Assembly: GCA_019057475.1 (NCBI GenBank) | Contig: DXJO01000008.1 | Coordinates: 1 to 64,000, forward strand | DNA: 64,000 nt | Source: Candidatus Thorarchaeota archaeon | GTDB lineage: Archaea > Asgardarchaeota > Thorarchaeia > Thorarchaeales > Thorarchaeaceae | Direction: 5' to 3' | Shown: positions 51,307 to 61,278 of the stretch, one piece after another | How the letters are laid out: every line of letters begins with the position of its first letter | How positions within the stretch are numbered: position 1 is the stretch's first letter | The notes under the pieces: generated by a model | Told to the model about the DNA's origin: nothing | Database searches by the model: none | Seen by the model: only the letters and a program-made list of their open reading frames with translations | Made by a program: the position numbers and the translations under genes

Positions 51307-53586
51307 TTGCGGAGATTTGCTCTTGCTCTATTCTTGGTTGTTGTCATAGCTTCTATGCCGGTTGCAGTAGTGCAGGCTATTCCCACATGGCAAGGTGGCG
51401 AGCCGGGTGTTCGGTGGTATATCTTAATGGGATATGACCCCACTCATTTTGCAACCAGCACTATTTTGCGGCAAGATGTGAGAGCACTCCACCAGTTCGC
51501 GGAGAGAGGTGTTAAGATTGGTGTTGGAGTGGGTATATGGGATGCATTTCCCAGTGAGAGTATACTTGACATATACTACGATGAGTCATGTCTGAGAAGA
51601 CTAGAGCGTCTTATAGATACAGTCTTCGAAGTGGATCCTGGACAGGGACCTGGAGTGAACCCAGAGAGAGTGTGGAGTATGACTCTCGGTGGGGAAGAAC
51701 CATACTGGCCAGCAGGTTACCCTGGTGAGAATCCGATATTCTTCCGTTTCAACGAAACATACCATACTGAGGTGGGATTCTGGTTCAAGCCTTTCGACGA
51801 CATGAATGCTACAGAGAGAATGGTTTTAGTGGAATGGACGAACGAGAAAGGAAATTGGGTTTTCAATCATATGTACGACTATGTCAAGGCAAAGTGGCCT
51901 CACATAGTGGTGTTCCAGTCCTTTTTCCCACCACACCCGATGAACTTTGGTGCAGTTATATTTGAGTTGAAAGCGGATGCTCTATCAATAGATGCCTACC
52001 TAGCTGGAGAGCGTGACAATCCTTGGTTAATCTACAATCCCCATCGGTGGTATACTACATTTGCCCCGGACAAAGAGTTTCACATGGTGCTTTGGGGGCA
52101 AGAAGCAGATGCGCCTCCATGGCTCTTCGAGGGAGAGCTTGGAGGATTTGAGCACATCAGGCGCAATGCTTGGGTTTCCTATCTTGCTGGAGCAAATGCA
52201 CTTGCATGGTTCGATTGGCACCCCTTATACGGGAATGGTTGGCTGAGGACTGATACAATGGGCAAAAGACTGTTCCTGTATGTGAACAGAATTGCTAATG
52301 AGTTACACAAACTGCCACTCTTCAGGGCAAGACCGAAAGTCCTCGTAATTGGTACAGATAATGAGTTCACTGGTCCAGAGGTTGGATGGCCCACTGAGCT
52401 TGGACTATTCACCGAGTATGATATAATGGATCATAGATACTTTGCAAAAGAGGAAGTCGACCTATCACAATATGAACTAGTGATTCATGGTGCCATAACA
52501 CGACGCGAAGAGTTCGTCGAAAAACTCAATGACTATGTGAGTGCTGGTGGTAATGTCGTTTTTTTGGGTGGCATTGGAAGTCGGCTGAATATCTATGAGA
52601 ATGCTACACGTGAAACACTAATTTCCATTGAAGAAGATTCAACAGAATACTGGATTGGAGAACACGTCAATATCAGCATTTCACTCCCGAATCTACTTGG
52701 ACTAGAACTAGAGTATGATGCTCACGATTTCGAGGGAAAAAAGCTCAAGACCCTTAATCTGACTGGAGACTACCATCCGGTTGGCGAATTCCACAGAATC
52801 TTGCCTGATAACAGCACAATACCAGTTGATGGATATCCTCTATTACTATATCATAACTCGTCACAACCAAACTCGGGATGGATTCTCTATTGGGGGATGC
52901 TTAAGGCTTCAGATAATGCAAAGTTCAACTGGATGAACAAGAACGATACGGCTCTTGTGAGGTTTCTAATACATGAAGTGGTCCAATCTTATGCGGTGAA
53001 CTTCCTAAACATGAATGGGTCGGTTTCGACTCCTGATACGGAACAGATGCTAATTACCCAATCGATGGTGGAGGAAGGGACAATCTTAGCGGCTCTCTCA
53101 AACTTCATGGTTGATTCATGGGAACAATACATGCCAGTGGACAAGGATGTGAATTACACTCTGGACTTAGAGCAATTCGACTTACCTGATGGAGAATACT
53201 GGGTTCATTCAGTGGACAAGAATCAATCGCTTGGTAGCTTCACATCAGACAATGCATTACTTGAGATTCCAGTTCATGTGGCTGCGAACGACACACGCCT
53301 CCTTCTAATATCCCAAGATAGACCACAACCGAATTACACTATCAACATTTTTCCACCTGTTCCTACACCTGAAGAAGTGGAACCCGCCACGTTGCTCTCT
53401 GAAGATACAGAAATCGTCAAATCTCCTTACACACGTCCTGTGGCTGGTGAAGCGGATCTATCAGATGCCGCAGTCAATAATCCAGTAATTGATGCCTTAA
53501 GGAACCCCGGTGTCGTCGTACTTATCGCCACTTTCTTGCTAGTTCAGCAACATTACCGTAAGAAACGGTTGGGAGTGGGGCGATGA
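51307..53586 (+). CDS. Secreted surface protein with glycosidase-like barrel, paralogue B
   Basis: 759 residues from TTG 51307 (GGGGTTCAAGG just upstream), which gives a proper signal peptide RRFALALFLVVVIASMPVAV; an ATG at 51193 would add 38 polar residues and overlaps the ATG of paralogue A. Barrel and GATase-like domains match paralogue A: LGGEEPYWPAGYPGEN, YHTEVGFWFKPFDDMNATER, VSYLAGANALAWFDWHPLYG, PKVLVIGTDNEF, YELVIHGAITRREE, YVSAGGNVVFLGGIG. The C-terminus has a membrane helix (GVVVLIATFLLVQQ). The CARDB domains of paralogue A are missing. A substrate cannot be named. It overlaps the beta-propeller gene by ATGA. Confidence 0.8.
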   Translation: MRRFALALFLVVVIASMPVAVVQAIPTWQGGEPGVRWYILMGYDPTHFATSTILRQDVRALHQFAERGVKIGVGVGIWDAFPSESILDIYYDESCLRRLERLIDTVFEVDPGQGPGVNPERVWSMTLGGEEPYWPAGYPGENPIFFRFNETYHTEVGFWFKPFDDMNATERMVLVEWTNEKGNWVFNHMYDYVKAKWPHIVVFQSFFPPHPMNFGAVIFELKADALSIDAYLAGERDNPWLIYNPHRWYTTFAPDKEFHMVLWGQEADAPPWLFEGELGGFEHIRRNAWVSYLAGANALAWFDWHPLYGNGWLRTDTMGKRLFLYVNRIANELHKLPLFRARPKVLVIGTDNEFTGPEVGWPTELGLFTEYDIMDHRYFAKEEVDLSQYELVIHGAITRREEFVEKLNDYVSAGGNVVFLGGIGSRLNIYENATRETLISIEEDSTEYWIGEHVNISISLPNLLGLELEYDAHDFEGKKLKTLNLTGDYHPVGEFHRILPDNSTIPVDGYPLLLYHNSSQPNSGWILYWGMLKASDNAKFNWMNKNDTALVRFLIHEVVQSYAVNFLNMNGSVSTPDTEQMLITQSMVEEGTILAALSNFMVDSWEQYMPVDKDVNYTLDLEQFDLPDGEYWVHSVDKNQSLGSFTSDNALLEIPVHVAANDTRLLLISQDRPQPNYTINIFPPVPTPEEVEPATLLSEDTEIVKSPYTRPVAGEADLSDAAVNNPVIDALRNPGVVVLIATFLLVQQHYRKKRLGVGR

Positions 53587-55484
53587 GGTTGAGGGTTTCA
53601 GGTCCGTTGATTGCAATCCTTGCGATTCTGCTATTCGGGCAAGTCGTGACGCTATTTGCTTTGTCCACCGATAGCAACGAATCTTCCTCTTCTGATTCCC
53701 AGTTGACAGCATACTCCCTACCTGATTTGAATCTACGAATCCCCTCTCTTTCAGAGGGTGATTGGAGTCCTATCTGGAACTCCACCTACGGAGGCTCAGA
53801 TTGGGAGGAAGCTTACTCAGTTGTAGAATGCGCTGGGGGCGGCTATGCAATGGCGGGCTATACATACAGCTATGCTGCCGGTGGATGTGATATGTGGCTG
53901 CTAAGAGTTGACGCGGCTGGTCGTCTTCTGTGGAATCGTACATTTGGTGGGACCAATGATGAAAGGGCTTACGATTTAGTAGAATGTAGTGACGGCGGCT
54001 TTGCACTAATAGGAATCACTGCCAGCTATGGACAAGGCGGCTGGGATGCTTGGTTATTGCGTACAGATTCAACGGGTACTAGTCTGTGGAACAAGACATT
54101 CGGTGGGGAGAACTATGATGAAGCTCGGTCCATAGTTCTGTGTGATGATGGAGGTTTTGCCATCGCTGGTACATACAGTCATGGTGTTGCTGGCTGGGAC
54201 TTCTGGTTGATACGTACGGATGTAAGTGGCAACCATATGTGGAACCGTACTTACGGTGGAATGTGGGACGATATGGGCTATTCATTGGTGGAGTGTAGTG
54301 ACGGTGGTTTTGCGGTTGCAGGAAGCACCGAGAGCTACGGTGCTGGAGAGTACGATTACTGGCTTGTAAGAACAGGTCCCAGTGGAGAACATGTTTGGAA
54401 TCAAACATATGGAGGGTTGGGTTATGAGGAATGCTGGTCAGTGCTGGAAAGCAAAGGTGGTGGCTTCGTCTTGACAGGAGATACAACAAGCTTTGCTACC
54501 CTTGACCCCTGTCCTTGGGTGGTTCGTACTGATGCAAGTGGGAATCACTTTTGGAATTACACTTATACATCTGGCCGACGGAGCCTCTCTCTAACCGAAA
54601 CTGGAAACGGGCACATTATCTTCACAACTACACGCGCTGGTGTAACGTTGGTTCGCCTTGACTTGGAAGGTCACCTTGTGTGGGATCATGATTCTTTCGA
54701 ATATACTTGGCCTCAGTCGTTGATTGAGTGTTCTAACGGAGGATTCGTAGTCGCAGGGCACAACGTCATTCACTTAGGTGGACCAAAGAACTACGAGTAC
54801 AACTTGTCGCTAGTACGGCTCTCTGACCCACCTTTTTGGGCTGAAAAACCCTGCAACCAAACAGTTGAGCTCGGCGATGTTTTTGAATATGAATTGAATG
54901 TTTCCGCAACTCATGGGGTCGATGCATGGTGGTTGGAGGAAGGAGAATCCCGCTTCTCCATTGATAACGAAGGCATAATAACCAATTATACTCAGCTTGG
55001 GATTGCAGGCTTCACAATCATAGCAGTTGTTAATGACACCCTAGGAAATGTGCTTAAGGGGAAATTTGACGTTCTAGTACAGGACACTACTCCACCTCTT
55101 TGGATAGAAACTCCAACAGACCAGACCATGGAACAGGGTCAGAGATTCTATTATGACCTAAATGCAACAGATCTAGCAGACCTGGATTCTTGGTGGGTGA
55201 ACGATTCCGCTCACTTCATTGTAGATCACTTAGGAGTCATTAGAGATAACGATGTACTAGATGTAGGAATTTATGGTCTTGAAGTATCTGTGAATGACAC
55301 TAGTGGTAATACGTTGTCAGCGAGTTTTGCCCTTGAAGTGCTTGAGATTACTACCCCCACGCCTACGACAACCACCATAACAATAGAGGATGAAGGCTTT
55401 TTGCTAGTAATCGCTGTCGTGTTAATCTCTTTCATTGCGATTGTCATTATATCGTCTTTCCTTCGTAAGAAACGGATTTCATGA
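53583..55484 (+). CDS. Secreted beta-propeller protein with Ig-like modules and membrane anchor
   Basis: 633 residues from ATG 53583, overlapping the previous stop. Signal peptide GPLIAILAILLFGQVVTLFA. At least five propeller blades of about 48 residues follow the pattern WNRTFGGTNDERAYDLVECS, DGGFALIGITASYGQGGWD, AWLLRTDSTG. Two Ig/cadherin-like modules follow (PFWAEKPCNQTVELGDVFEY; PLWIETPTDQTMEQGQRFYY), of the same type as in the beta-helix protein at 37352. It ends with a Thr-Pro linker and a membrane helix (GFLLVIAVVLISFIAIVIIS). Likely a surface-displayed binding protein, co-expressed with paralogue B. Confidence 0.88.
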   Translation: MRLRVSGPLIAILAILLFGQVVTLFALSTDSNESSSSDSQLTAYSLPDLNLRIPSLSEGDWSPIWNSTYGGSDWEEAYSVVECAGGGYAMAGYTYSYAAGGCDMWLLRVDAAGRLLWNRTFGGTNDERAYDLVECSDGGFALIGITASYGQGGWDAWLLRTDSTGTSLWNKTFGGENYDEARSIVLCDDGGFAIAGTYSHGVAGWDFWLIRTDVSGNHMWNRTYGGMWDDMGYSLVECSDGGFAVAGSTESYGAGEYDYWLVRTGPSGEHVWNQTYGGLGYEECWSVLESKGGGFVLTGDTTSFATLDPCPWVVRTDASGNHFWNYTYTSGRRSLSLTETGNGHIIFTTTRAGVTLVRLDLEGHLVWDHDSFEYTWPQSLIECSNGGFVVAGHNVIHLGGPKNYEYNLSLVRLSDPPFWAEKPCNQTVELGDVFEYELNVSATHGVDAWWLEEGESRFSIDNEGIITNYTQLGIAGFTIIAVVNDTLGNVLKGKFDVLVQDTTPPLWIETPTDQTMEQGQRFYYDLNATDLADLDSWWVNDSAHFIVDHLGVIRDNDVLDVGIYGLEVSVNDTSGNTLSASFALEVLEITTPTPTTTTITIEDEGFLLVIAVVLISFIAIVIISSFLRKKRIS

Positions 55485-55646
55485 ACAACCACGCAGAGTT
55501 CTCAAGTCTGGTTTCTACTCTTTCATCTCTCCGTAGGTCCTCTCATACGTTGAGGAGTCTGAGTTGAAGAATGCCACATTGAAGACCATGTTATCAAGAA
55601 CAGACATGACTGCTGGAGACGCACTGTTCGCTGAACTGCAGGTAAA

Positions 55647-58600
55647 TTAGACTAGGTACTTCAACATCTTCTGTAAATCTTCAAGTACGTCATAGCTTGG
55701 TGGGTCAACAAAGAGACACATGCGAACAGTATGTCCTTCACCCGGTTTCAACCATGTCGAGAAGTCCATTGCTCCACCGATAATCATTGTATTAAGATGA
55801 AGAGCTAATGACTTGTTGACTGGACTGTCCACGAGAATTCCGACACCATCTTCACCTCTGTTAAGCAGAATTGCATTCGATTTAGGCATAATCACAGCAG
55901 GAACAGGACTAGGACGAGTTGTAGTTACCCTGTCGTTCCATCTTGCAGTCATAATTGTGTCCTTAAGGTCACTACCAATGACAGGATCTACAAGAAGCGA
56001 AGGAAAGAACCTCATTGGTGCCTTGGTGTCGTTACGGATATTCAAGTCAATCAAAATGAGAGGGCTACCCGGCGCGGTGAGATACCTAAGTCTGAAATCA
56101 GCACCACGACAAGTCTGCTGGATTGTCCCCTTCCATCGAAGTTCCACACCTTTCCAGGTGCCTCTAATCTCGCATGATTTCGCATCCATTTCTTCATGGT
56201 TTGTCAGAGCTTTGGTGAGATCCTCGTCCATGTCTTCATCCCAAGCAAGGGGCTGCACACCACCAAAGTAGTTCTCAAGAAACTCCTTTGGTCTTGGTGT
56301 TGGAAAACTCGATGCAAGAAGGTCAACTGACCGGCTATTCTTCAAAGAGAAAAGGCACCCACCGTAATCCGGGGACACCTTGAATTCACATTCCCCATTA
56401 GAGACTCTGAAGACCTTGAGCCCCTCTTCCTCGGTCTCCTCTATGCTAATGGATTTACTTGAGTCACCAAGTTGTATCAATGCGAATTGACCCACAACGT
56501 CAGTCGCTGTGAAGAAACGCAGAGTACCCTTGTGAATTCCAAACCCAGATGGGATATGTTTTGCAGGCCTCAAACCTATTGAATATGTGAGTTCATCATC
56601 CACGACTATTTCATGTACACCCGATACTGGGGCCGCATCACCTAGGCTCTTACCGTCAGGTCCTTTGAGCTCGACAAGCCAACCATCTGGTGCCTCAACC
56701 ATTAGACCTCCAGGAATTGGTGGAACAGGAATCTTTCTGATTCTGAATTCGCCAGCAGCCTCCATTGCATGTGGAAGAACTATTGGCTTGGCTTCAAAAC
56801 CAAGGGGGTCATTTGCTTCGACATAATCTGACATCTCAGAAGGAATCATCACGCGACCGTCAACGAGTGACATCCAAGCACGACGGATAGCTCGCCAATG
56901 AGGTGCACCTAAGATGTTCCAGACTCGTGATACACATCTGGACTCACCAGGTTCGATTATGACTGGCTTGTATAGAATCCGATTGATCTGACCACTTGAG
57001 ATGTTTATTTCTTCGATTCCCTCTGGACTCCAGATTTGACCCACAGTGGTCATTTCATCCTGAATAGCTACCCATTGTTCTCTGAAAGAATCAGGACTGT
57101 TCGAGATACTTGGATAATTTAGCATGAAACTTGTTCCTGGAGCTCTAGCAATTCCAGTTTCTAGAGGTATGTAAACACTGGCTGTACCTCCAGCTAAAGA
57201 GAAACCACCGCCACCACCATTCATCCTTTGCTGCATTAAATGACTCTCAGTACTTGTATTAGTGACCCAAATTTCATGCGTTACAATATCTGAATCGTGT
57301 CTGAAGATTATCCGGTCTTCAACAGTCAAGGGGCGTTCTGGATGTTCAGCTTTCAAGGAAACATATGTTTTAAGGCTATCAGCATCAACACTGACTTCAC
57401 GCTCAGCATCTCTGAAGGGATTGAGACCGAAAGGTGGACCTATCTCACCAGCCATTCGGAGTGTAAGTACCACACCTCCACTCTGTCTATCGGATAGCCG
57501 CACGTAACCACCCTCACGAGAGATCGATGCTGTATACTTGTTTCCAACAACGACAACTCGCTTAAGCCGATCATCATGACCCACTGCCACATGGTTCCCC
57601 TCAATGCAATAAACAGGAACTCTAAACTTCCTGGTTGTGAGATCAACACTTTTCCCACTATCATCCTTAAAATCCAGAGTCATTGAAACCCAGAGATCGT
57701 GTGCTCCAACGCCTAGAGATTCATCAGCTTCTACATCTAGAATAACACCACTCAGACCCTCAGGTGACATCTCAATATTGATTTCTGCAGGAGTCACTTC
57801 GAGTGGTACACCATCTTTCTCAACACGAAGCTTGCCCTTCATCGGTTTCCCAAATCTACTGACTACTGTGATGGGTAAGGAAGCCCGCCCACCAGGATTT
57901 ACCACACACTGGCCCCAGCGTGTACGGATCTCAGCAGCAGGACGTATCTTGAGTCCAGTTGTGAGTGTGGAGTCATTGCCATTCACATTCAATCTGGTAG
58001 TAATTGCAGGAGTCTTTAGCTCCTTTCTGAACAGCTCTGCTGTTGAGTCAAGATGAAATGGCACAGACCATTCTGCTGAATCAGATGCTGCAAGTTTGAT
58101 CTTTTTCTTGGGAGCTGCTCCAAAGCGTAGACCAGAGAAGCCTTCCAGTTCGACCTCAATCGCAAGGGCATCATCAGTTTCATTCTCTATTTGCAGTGTA
58201 TAAACAGATGGAACACCACAAACTGTGAGGTGTTCTTTCACTCTTGCCTGAACTTTGAGTCGTTTCCCATCTATAGTGCGGCAAATTCCAGCTATTGATT
58301 TGCAGAGTCTGTCTATCGTGACTTCTAACGAATTCTCTCCGTCCTGAAACTCATATTTGTAGACTAGCATCCCGTCTTCGTTGATATCATCAGGAGCCTG
58401 TGCAAGGTCACGCTTTTGCAGGTCATACCAGACATTTGGTCGGTTGTATTTTGAGAAGAATGGCTCACTCAGAGGATGCTTCAGGATTTGAGGAATGAAT
58501 CCCTCAAGATGTACACCATCAGCTTCGGGGTTCCACATGAGACCTATCTTCTTGTACAACGGAACAGCACGGATATTGCCTGCCCATGTGTGGAGGTCTA

Positions 58601-58970
58601 CTCTGGTGAATCCTCTCTCTATAGCAATGGACATTGCCTCTAGCAGTAGCCGCTTACCAACCTTCTTGCCAATTGCTTCAGGCGAAACTCCGAGTAATCC
58701 GACATATGCAGCCTCAGTGTCCACCCAATGTTGAAGGAGCGAACATAACCCAACAGGGTGCTTGGATTGTGTATCCACAGCAACCAGGATTGCCTCTGAT
58801 CTCATCTTACTATAGGTCTTCTTGACACGCTCCTCGGTGTAGGGAACACCCTGTGTGAATCCACCAATCCATAATTCATCCCACGAATTGAACATAGCAG
58901 CAATTCCTGCTGCAATACCGTCAGAGTATTCCACAATCTCAATGTCTGACTCTTCGCTCATCTTATTCAC
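55647..58970 (-). CDS. GNAT acetyltransferase fused to a very long beta-rich (mutarotase-like) region
   Basis: 1107 residues; start ATG 58970 or 58961. Residues 10-160 form a GNAT domain: EAILVAVDTQSKHPVGLCSL, YVGLLGVSPEAIGKKVGKRL (acetyl-CoA loop), LLEAMSIAIERGFTRVDLHT, AVPLYKKIGLM. The remaining 900 residues have no membrane or signal segment and consist of beta domains: two Ig-like (residues 210-430) and two regions that resemble galactose-mutarotase-like sandwiches (KYTASISREGGYVRLSDRQS; CEFKVSPDYGGCLFSLKNSR). It may acetylate a sugar or peptide bound by the beta part. I know no named family of this architecture. The gene is single. Confidence 0.75.
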   Translation of the reverse strand: MNKMSEESDIEIVEYSDGIAAGIAAMFNSWDELWIGGFTQGVPYTEERVKKTYSKMRSEAILVAVDTQSKHPVGLCSLLQHWVDTEAAYVGLLGVSPEAIGKKVGKRLLLEAMSIAIERGFTRVDLHTWAGNIRAVPLYKKIGLMWNPEADGVHLEGFIPQILKHPLSEPFFSKYNRPNVWYDLQKRDLAQAPDDINEDGMLVYKYEFQDGENSLEVTIDRLCKSIAGICRTIDGKRLKVQARVKEHLTVCGVPSVYTLQIENETDDALAIEVELEGFSGLRFGAAPKKKIKLAASDSAEWSVPFHLDSTAELFRKELKTPAITTRLNVNGNDSTLTTGLKIRPAAEIRTRWGQCVVNPGGRASLPITVVSRFGKPMKGKLRVEKDGVPLEVTPAEINIEMSPEGLSGVILDVEADESLGVGAHDLWVSMTLDFKDDSGKSVDLTTRKFRVPVYCIEGNHVAVGHDDRLKRVVVVGNKYTASISREGGYVRLSDRQSGGVVLTLRMAGEIGPPFGLNPFRDAEREVSVDADSLKTYVSLKAEHPERPLTVEDRIIFRHDSDIVTHEIWVTNTSTESHLMQQRMNGGGGGFSLAGGTASVYIPLETGIARAPGTSFMLNYPSISNSPDSFREQWVAIQDEMTTVGQIWSPEGIEEINISSGQINRILYKPVIIEPGESRCVSRVWNILGAPHWRAIRRAWMSLVDGRVMIPSEMSDYVEANDPLGFEAKPIVLPHAMEAAGEFRIRKIPVPPIPGGLMVEAPDGWLVELKGPDGKSLGDAAPVSGVHEIVVDDELTYSIGLRPAKHIPSGFGIHKGTLRFFTATDVVGQFALIQLGDSSKSISIEETEEEGLKVFRVSNGECEFKVSPDYGGCLFSLKNSRSVDLLASSFPTPRPKEFLENYFGGVQPLAWDEDMDEDLTKALTNHEEMDAKSCEIRGTWKGVELRWKGTIQQTCRGADFRLRYLTAPGSPLILIDLNIRNDTKAPMRFFPSLLVDPVIGSDLKDTIMTARWNDRVTTTRPSPVPAVIMPKSNAILLNRGEDGVGILVDSPVNKSLALHLNTMIIGGAMDFSTWLKPGEGHTVRMCLFVDPPSYDVLEDLQKMLKYLV

Positions 58971-59233
58971 TCCGATGTCAAAGCCCCAGTTGGCACGAAG
59001 GTTGAGTAGATATAGGTTGGATGGTCACAGCATATTATAGTTATGAAAACTTGTGACCAGAAGAGTGACCACAATAAAGATTCAGGCACACACTATAGGC
59101 GGCCCAACGGAGCTATTCCCATCCCTGGCTCCGCTCCCTCTCCAAGATGCCCATGGGAAACCTTCTTGACTATCGGACGGTATTGAAGTTGCGGCGCTCG
59201 CAGTGAGCAGCGTGTCTAGAAGAGGGATAGGCG

Positions 59234-60199
59234 TTGTCTAGTAGTAAGTTGATGTCGGCATCCGAATCCGTGAAGCGTTTCGTCAATGGTGGCGACTGTC
59301 TTTCCGTTGGAGGCTTCACGATAAACCGAAACCCAATGGCCTTGGTCTATGAAGTACTCAGACAACGGACCAAGGACCTCCACGTTGTGATGCACTCCGG
59401 TAGTCAGGCACTGGACCTGCTCATAGGTGCCGGTCGAGTCAGTCTACTGGAGATTGCATATGGGGCAAATGGGCGGTTGGCACCCACTTGTGTCAGATTC
59501 AGGAAAGCCATAGAGCAAGGAACTCTGAAGGTCGAGGATTACACCAACTACCAGATGACTCTCAGGTTCATGGCTGGAGTCATGGGTGTTCCCTTCCTTC
59601 CAACCTATTCCTCCTTGGGCACGGACATCATAGAACGATGGGGGTTCAGTACCGACATGAGGTCGTCCAATCCTCAGCTTCCAAGGAAGAAGCTCGCCGT
59701 TACTGAAGATCCCTTCAGCGATAAGGCCAGTCAAGTTGTCCTTGTGCCAGCGGTGAACCCTGATGTCGCTCTAATCCATGCACAGAAGGCAGCTGAGGAT
59801 GGCACAGTCCGTCTGGAGGGATTGACCTTTGCAGACATTGAGCAGGCGAGGGCATCGAAGCATGTGATAGTATCGTGTGAGGAACTGGTATCTCCTGCTG
59901 AGCTCCGCAAGGAGCCGTGGAACAACAGCATTCCGCATGTTCTAGTCGATGCTGTGGTGCATCAACCCCTTGGAGCACATCCCACTGCATGCTACCTGCA
60001 TTATGACTACGACATGGAGCATCTCCTCAAATACAAGGAACTTGCAGACGATGATTACCAGTTCGAGAACTACCTGAAGGAGTTCGTGCTCGATGTCGAC
60101 TGCCATGATGACTATCTGAAACTGATAGGAACCAAGCGGCTGAAGAGCATCAAAGCTACTCCAGAACTGGGCTATGCGAGGAGGGACAGCGACCTTTGA
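59234..60199 (+). CDS. gctA: CoA-transferase, subunit A (glutaconate CoA-transferase-like)
   Basis: 321 residues from TTG 59234 (an ATG at 59252 is an alternative; SD GAGGGAT). Type I CoA-transferase alpha-subunit features: VNGGDCLSVGGFTINRNPMA, LHVVMHSGSQALDLLIGAGR, LEIAYGANGRLAPTCVRFRK, and PDVALIHAQKAAEDGTVRLE. Members move CoA between acyl-CoAs and dicarboxylic or short-chain acids, for example in glutaconate or aromatic-ring degradation. Its stop overlaps the TTG of subunit B (60196-60199). Precise substrate unknown. Confidence 0.88.
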   Translation: MSSSKLMSASESVKRFVNGGDCLSVGGFTINRNPMALVYEVLRQRTKDLHVVMHSGSQALDLLIGAGRVSLLEIAYGANGRLAPTCVRFRKAIEQGTLKVEDYTNYQMTLRFMAGVMGVPFLPTYSSLGTDIIERWGFSTDMRSSNPQLPRKKLAVTEDPFSDKASQVVLVPAVNPDVALIHAQKAAEDGTVRLEGLTFADIEQARASKHVIVSCEELVSPAELRKEPWNNSIPHVLVDAVVHQPLGAHPTACYLHYDYDMEHLLKYKELADDDYQFENYLKEFVLDVDCHDDYLKLIGTKRLKSIKATPELGYARRDSDL

Positions 60200-60966
60200 A
60201 GATAGAATACTCGCCGCTTGAGATGATGGCCATTGCCTGTTCGCGCAGAATCCAGGACGACGATATCGTGTTCTGTGGAACTGGCCTTCCTCTTCTGGGG
60301 GCCATGACTGCGAAGAAGACGCACGCACCCAACTGTGTCGTGTTCTTCGAAACCGGTGCCTTGGATCCTGTACTGCTTGAGATTCCGCTGTCGGTGGCTG
60401 ATTCCAGAGTTATGCACGGAGCATCCCATAACGGGGGTCTCGCAGATGCGTTCGCTTTCATGCAGAATCGATTCTCTGGTCCCAAGGTCTTAGGGTTGCT
60501 TTCAGGGGCGCAAATCGACATGTATGGCAACCTGAACAGCACGGTCATTGGTGATTCCAACAAACCTACAACTCGCTTGCCCGGAAGCGGTGGTGCTTGC
60601 GATGTTGCCAGCCTTGTGGGCCGCACAATGATCTTTATGAAACATGAGCGAAGGCGATTTGTCGAACACCTTGATTACTTGACGAGCCCCGGCTGGTTGC
60701 AAGGAGGCACCTCACGTCAAGAAGCAGGTCTCATCCGCGGAGGTCCTGTGGCTGTAGTCACCACGCTCGGTGTCTTGGAGTTCGATGAGAAGACAAAGCG
60801 AATGTATCTCTCGACGTACTACGCGAATGCGTCTGTTGAAGAGACCGTTAAGAACACGGGCTTCAAGCTGAGTGTTTCAAGAGCCAGACAAGAACCAAGT
60901 CCAACTCCCGAAGAGCTGGATGTTCTCAGGACCGCGGTGGATCCCTTTGGACTGATTCTTGATTAA
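60196..60966 (+). CDS. gctB: CoA-transferase, subunit B (glutaconate CoA-transferase-like)
   Basis: 256 residues from TTG 60196. Beta-subunit features: DDIVFCGTGLPLLGAMTAKK, THAPNCVVFFETGALDP (the Glu in FETG is the likely CoA-thioester-forming residue), GAQIDMYGNLNSTVIGD, PGSGGACDVASL and AVVTTLGVLEFDEKTKRMYL. It forms the heteromer with subunit A. Its last third is repeated in degenerate form at 62036-62258, and a dead ferredoxin follows directly after its stop. Confidence 0.88.
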   Translation: MKIEYSPLEMMAIACSRRIQDDDIVFCGTGLPLLGAMTAKKTHAPNCVVFFETGALDPVLLEIPLSVADSRVMHGASHNGGLADAFAFMQNRFSGPKVLGLLSGAQIDMYGNLNSTVIGDSNKPTTRLPGSGGACDVASLVGRTMIFMKHERRRFVEHLDYLTSPGWLQGGTSRQEAGLIRGGPVAVVTTLGVLEFDEKTKRMYLSTYYANASVEETVKNTGFKLSVSRARQEPSPTPEELDVLRTAVDPFGLILD

Positions 60967-60969
60967 TAG

Positions 60970-61215
60970 TCCTGCACGCCTTGTAATCTGACAGGGGGTC
61001 ACTGGACAGATACAAGTGCAGCCTGTATGGACTGTGGAATGTACGAACACATGTATCTGGTTGGAGCTATCCATCTTATCGATCGAACTCCTCGCGTCAA
61101 CGCTCATCAATACATCAGATGTAGAACCCGTGTGACCGCTTGTCCGCAGGGAGCAATCCGTGTCGGGGAATGCGACAGGAATGCTTCGTTTGGTAAAGGC
61201 GCAGGCACGGATTGA
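60970..61215 (+). pseudogene. Decayed two-cluster [4Fe-4S] ferredoxin
   Basis: An open frame with no good start reads WTDTSAACMDCGMYEHMYLV, GAI, then TPRVNAHQYIRCRTRVTACP and QGAIRVGE. This is a bacterial-type 2[4Fe-4S] ferredoxin with most ligands lost: C-x2-C-x2-C-x3-CP has become C-MD-C-GM-Y-EHM-YL, and the second set has become Y-IR-C-RT-R-VTA-CP. The changes Cys to Tyr and Cys to Arg are single-base. It follows gctB by 3 bases and may once have been its redox partner. Confidence 0.75.
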
Positions 61216-61278
61216 AGCGGCTTCTCTCAAGCGAAACATCACGAATGTTTTTTACGCATACAATCCAGGACTGACAGC

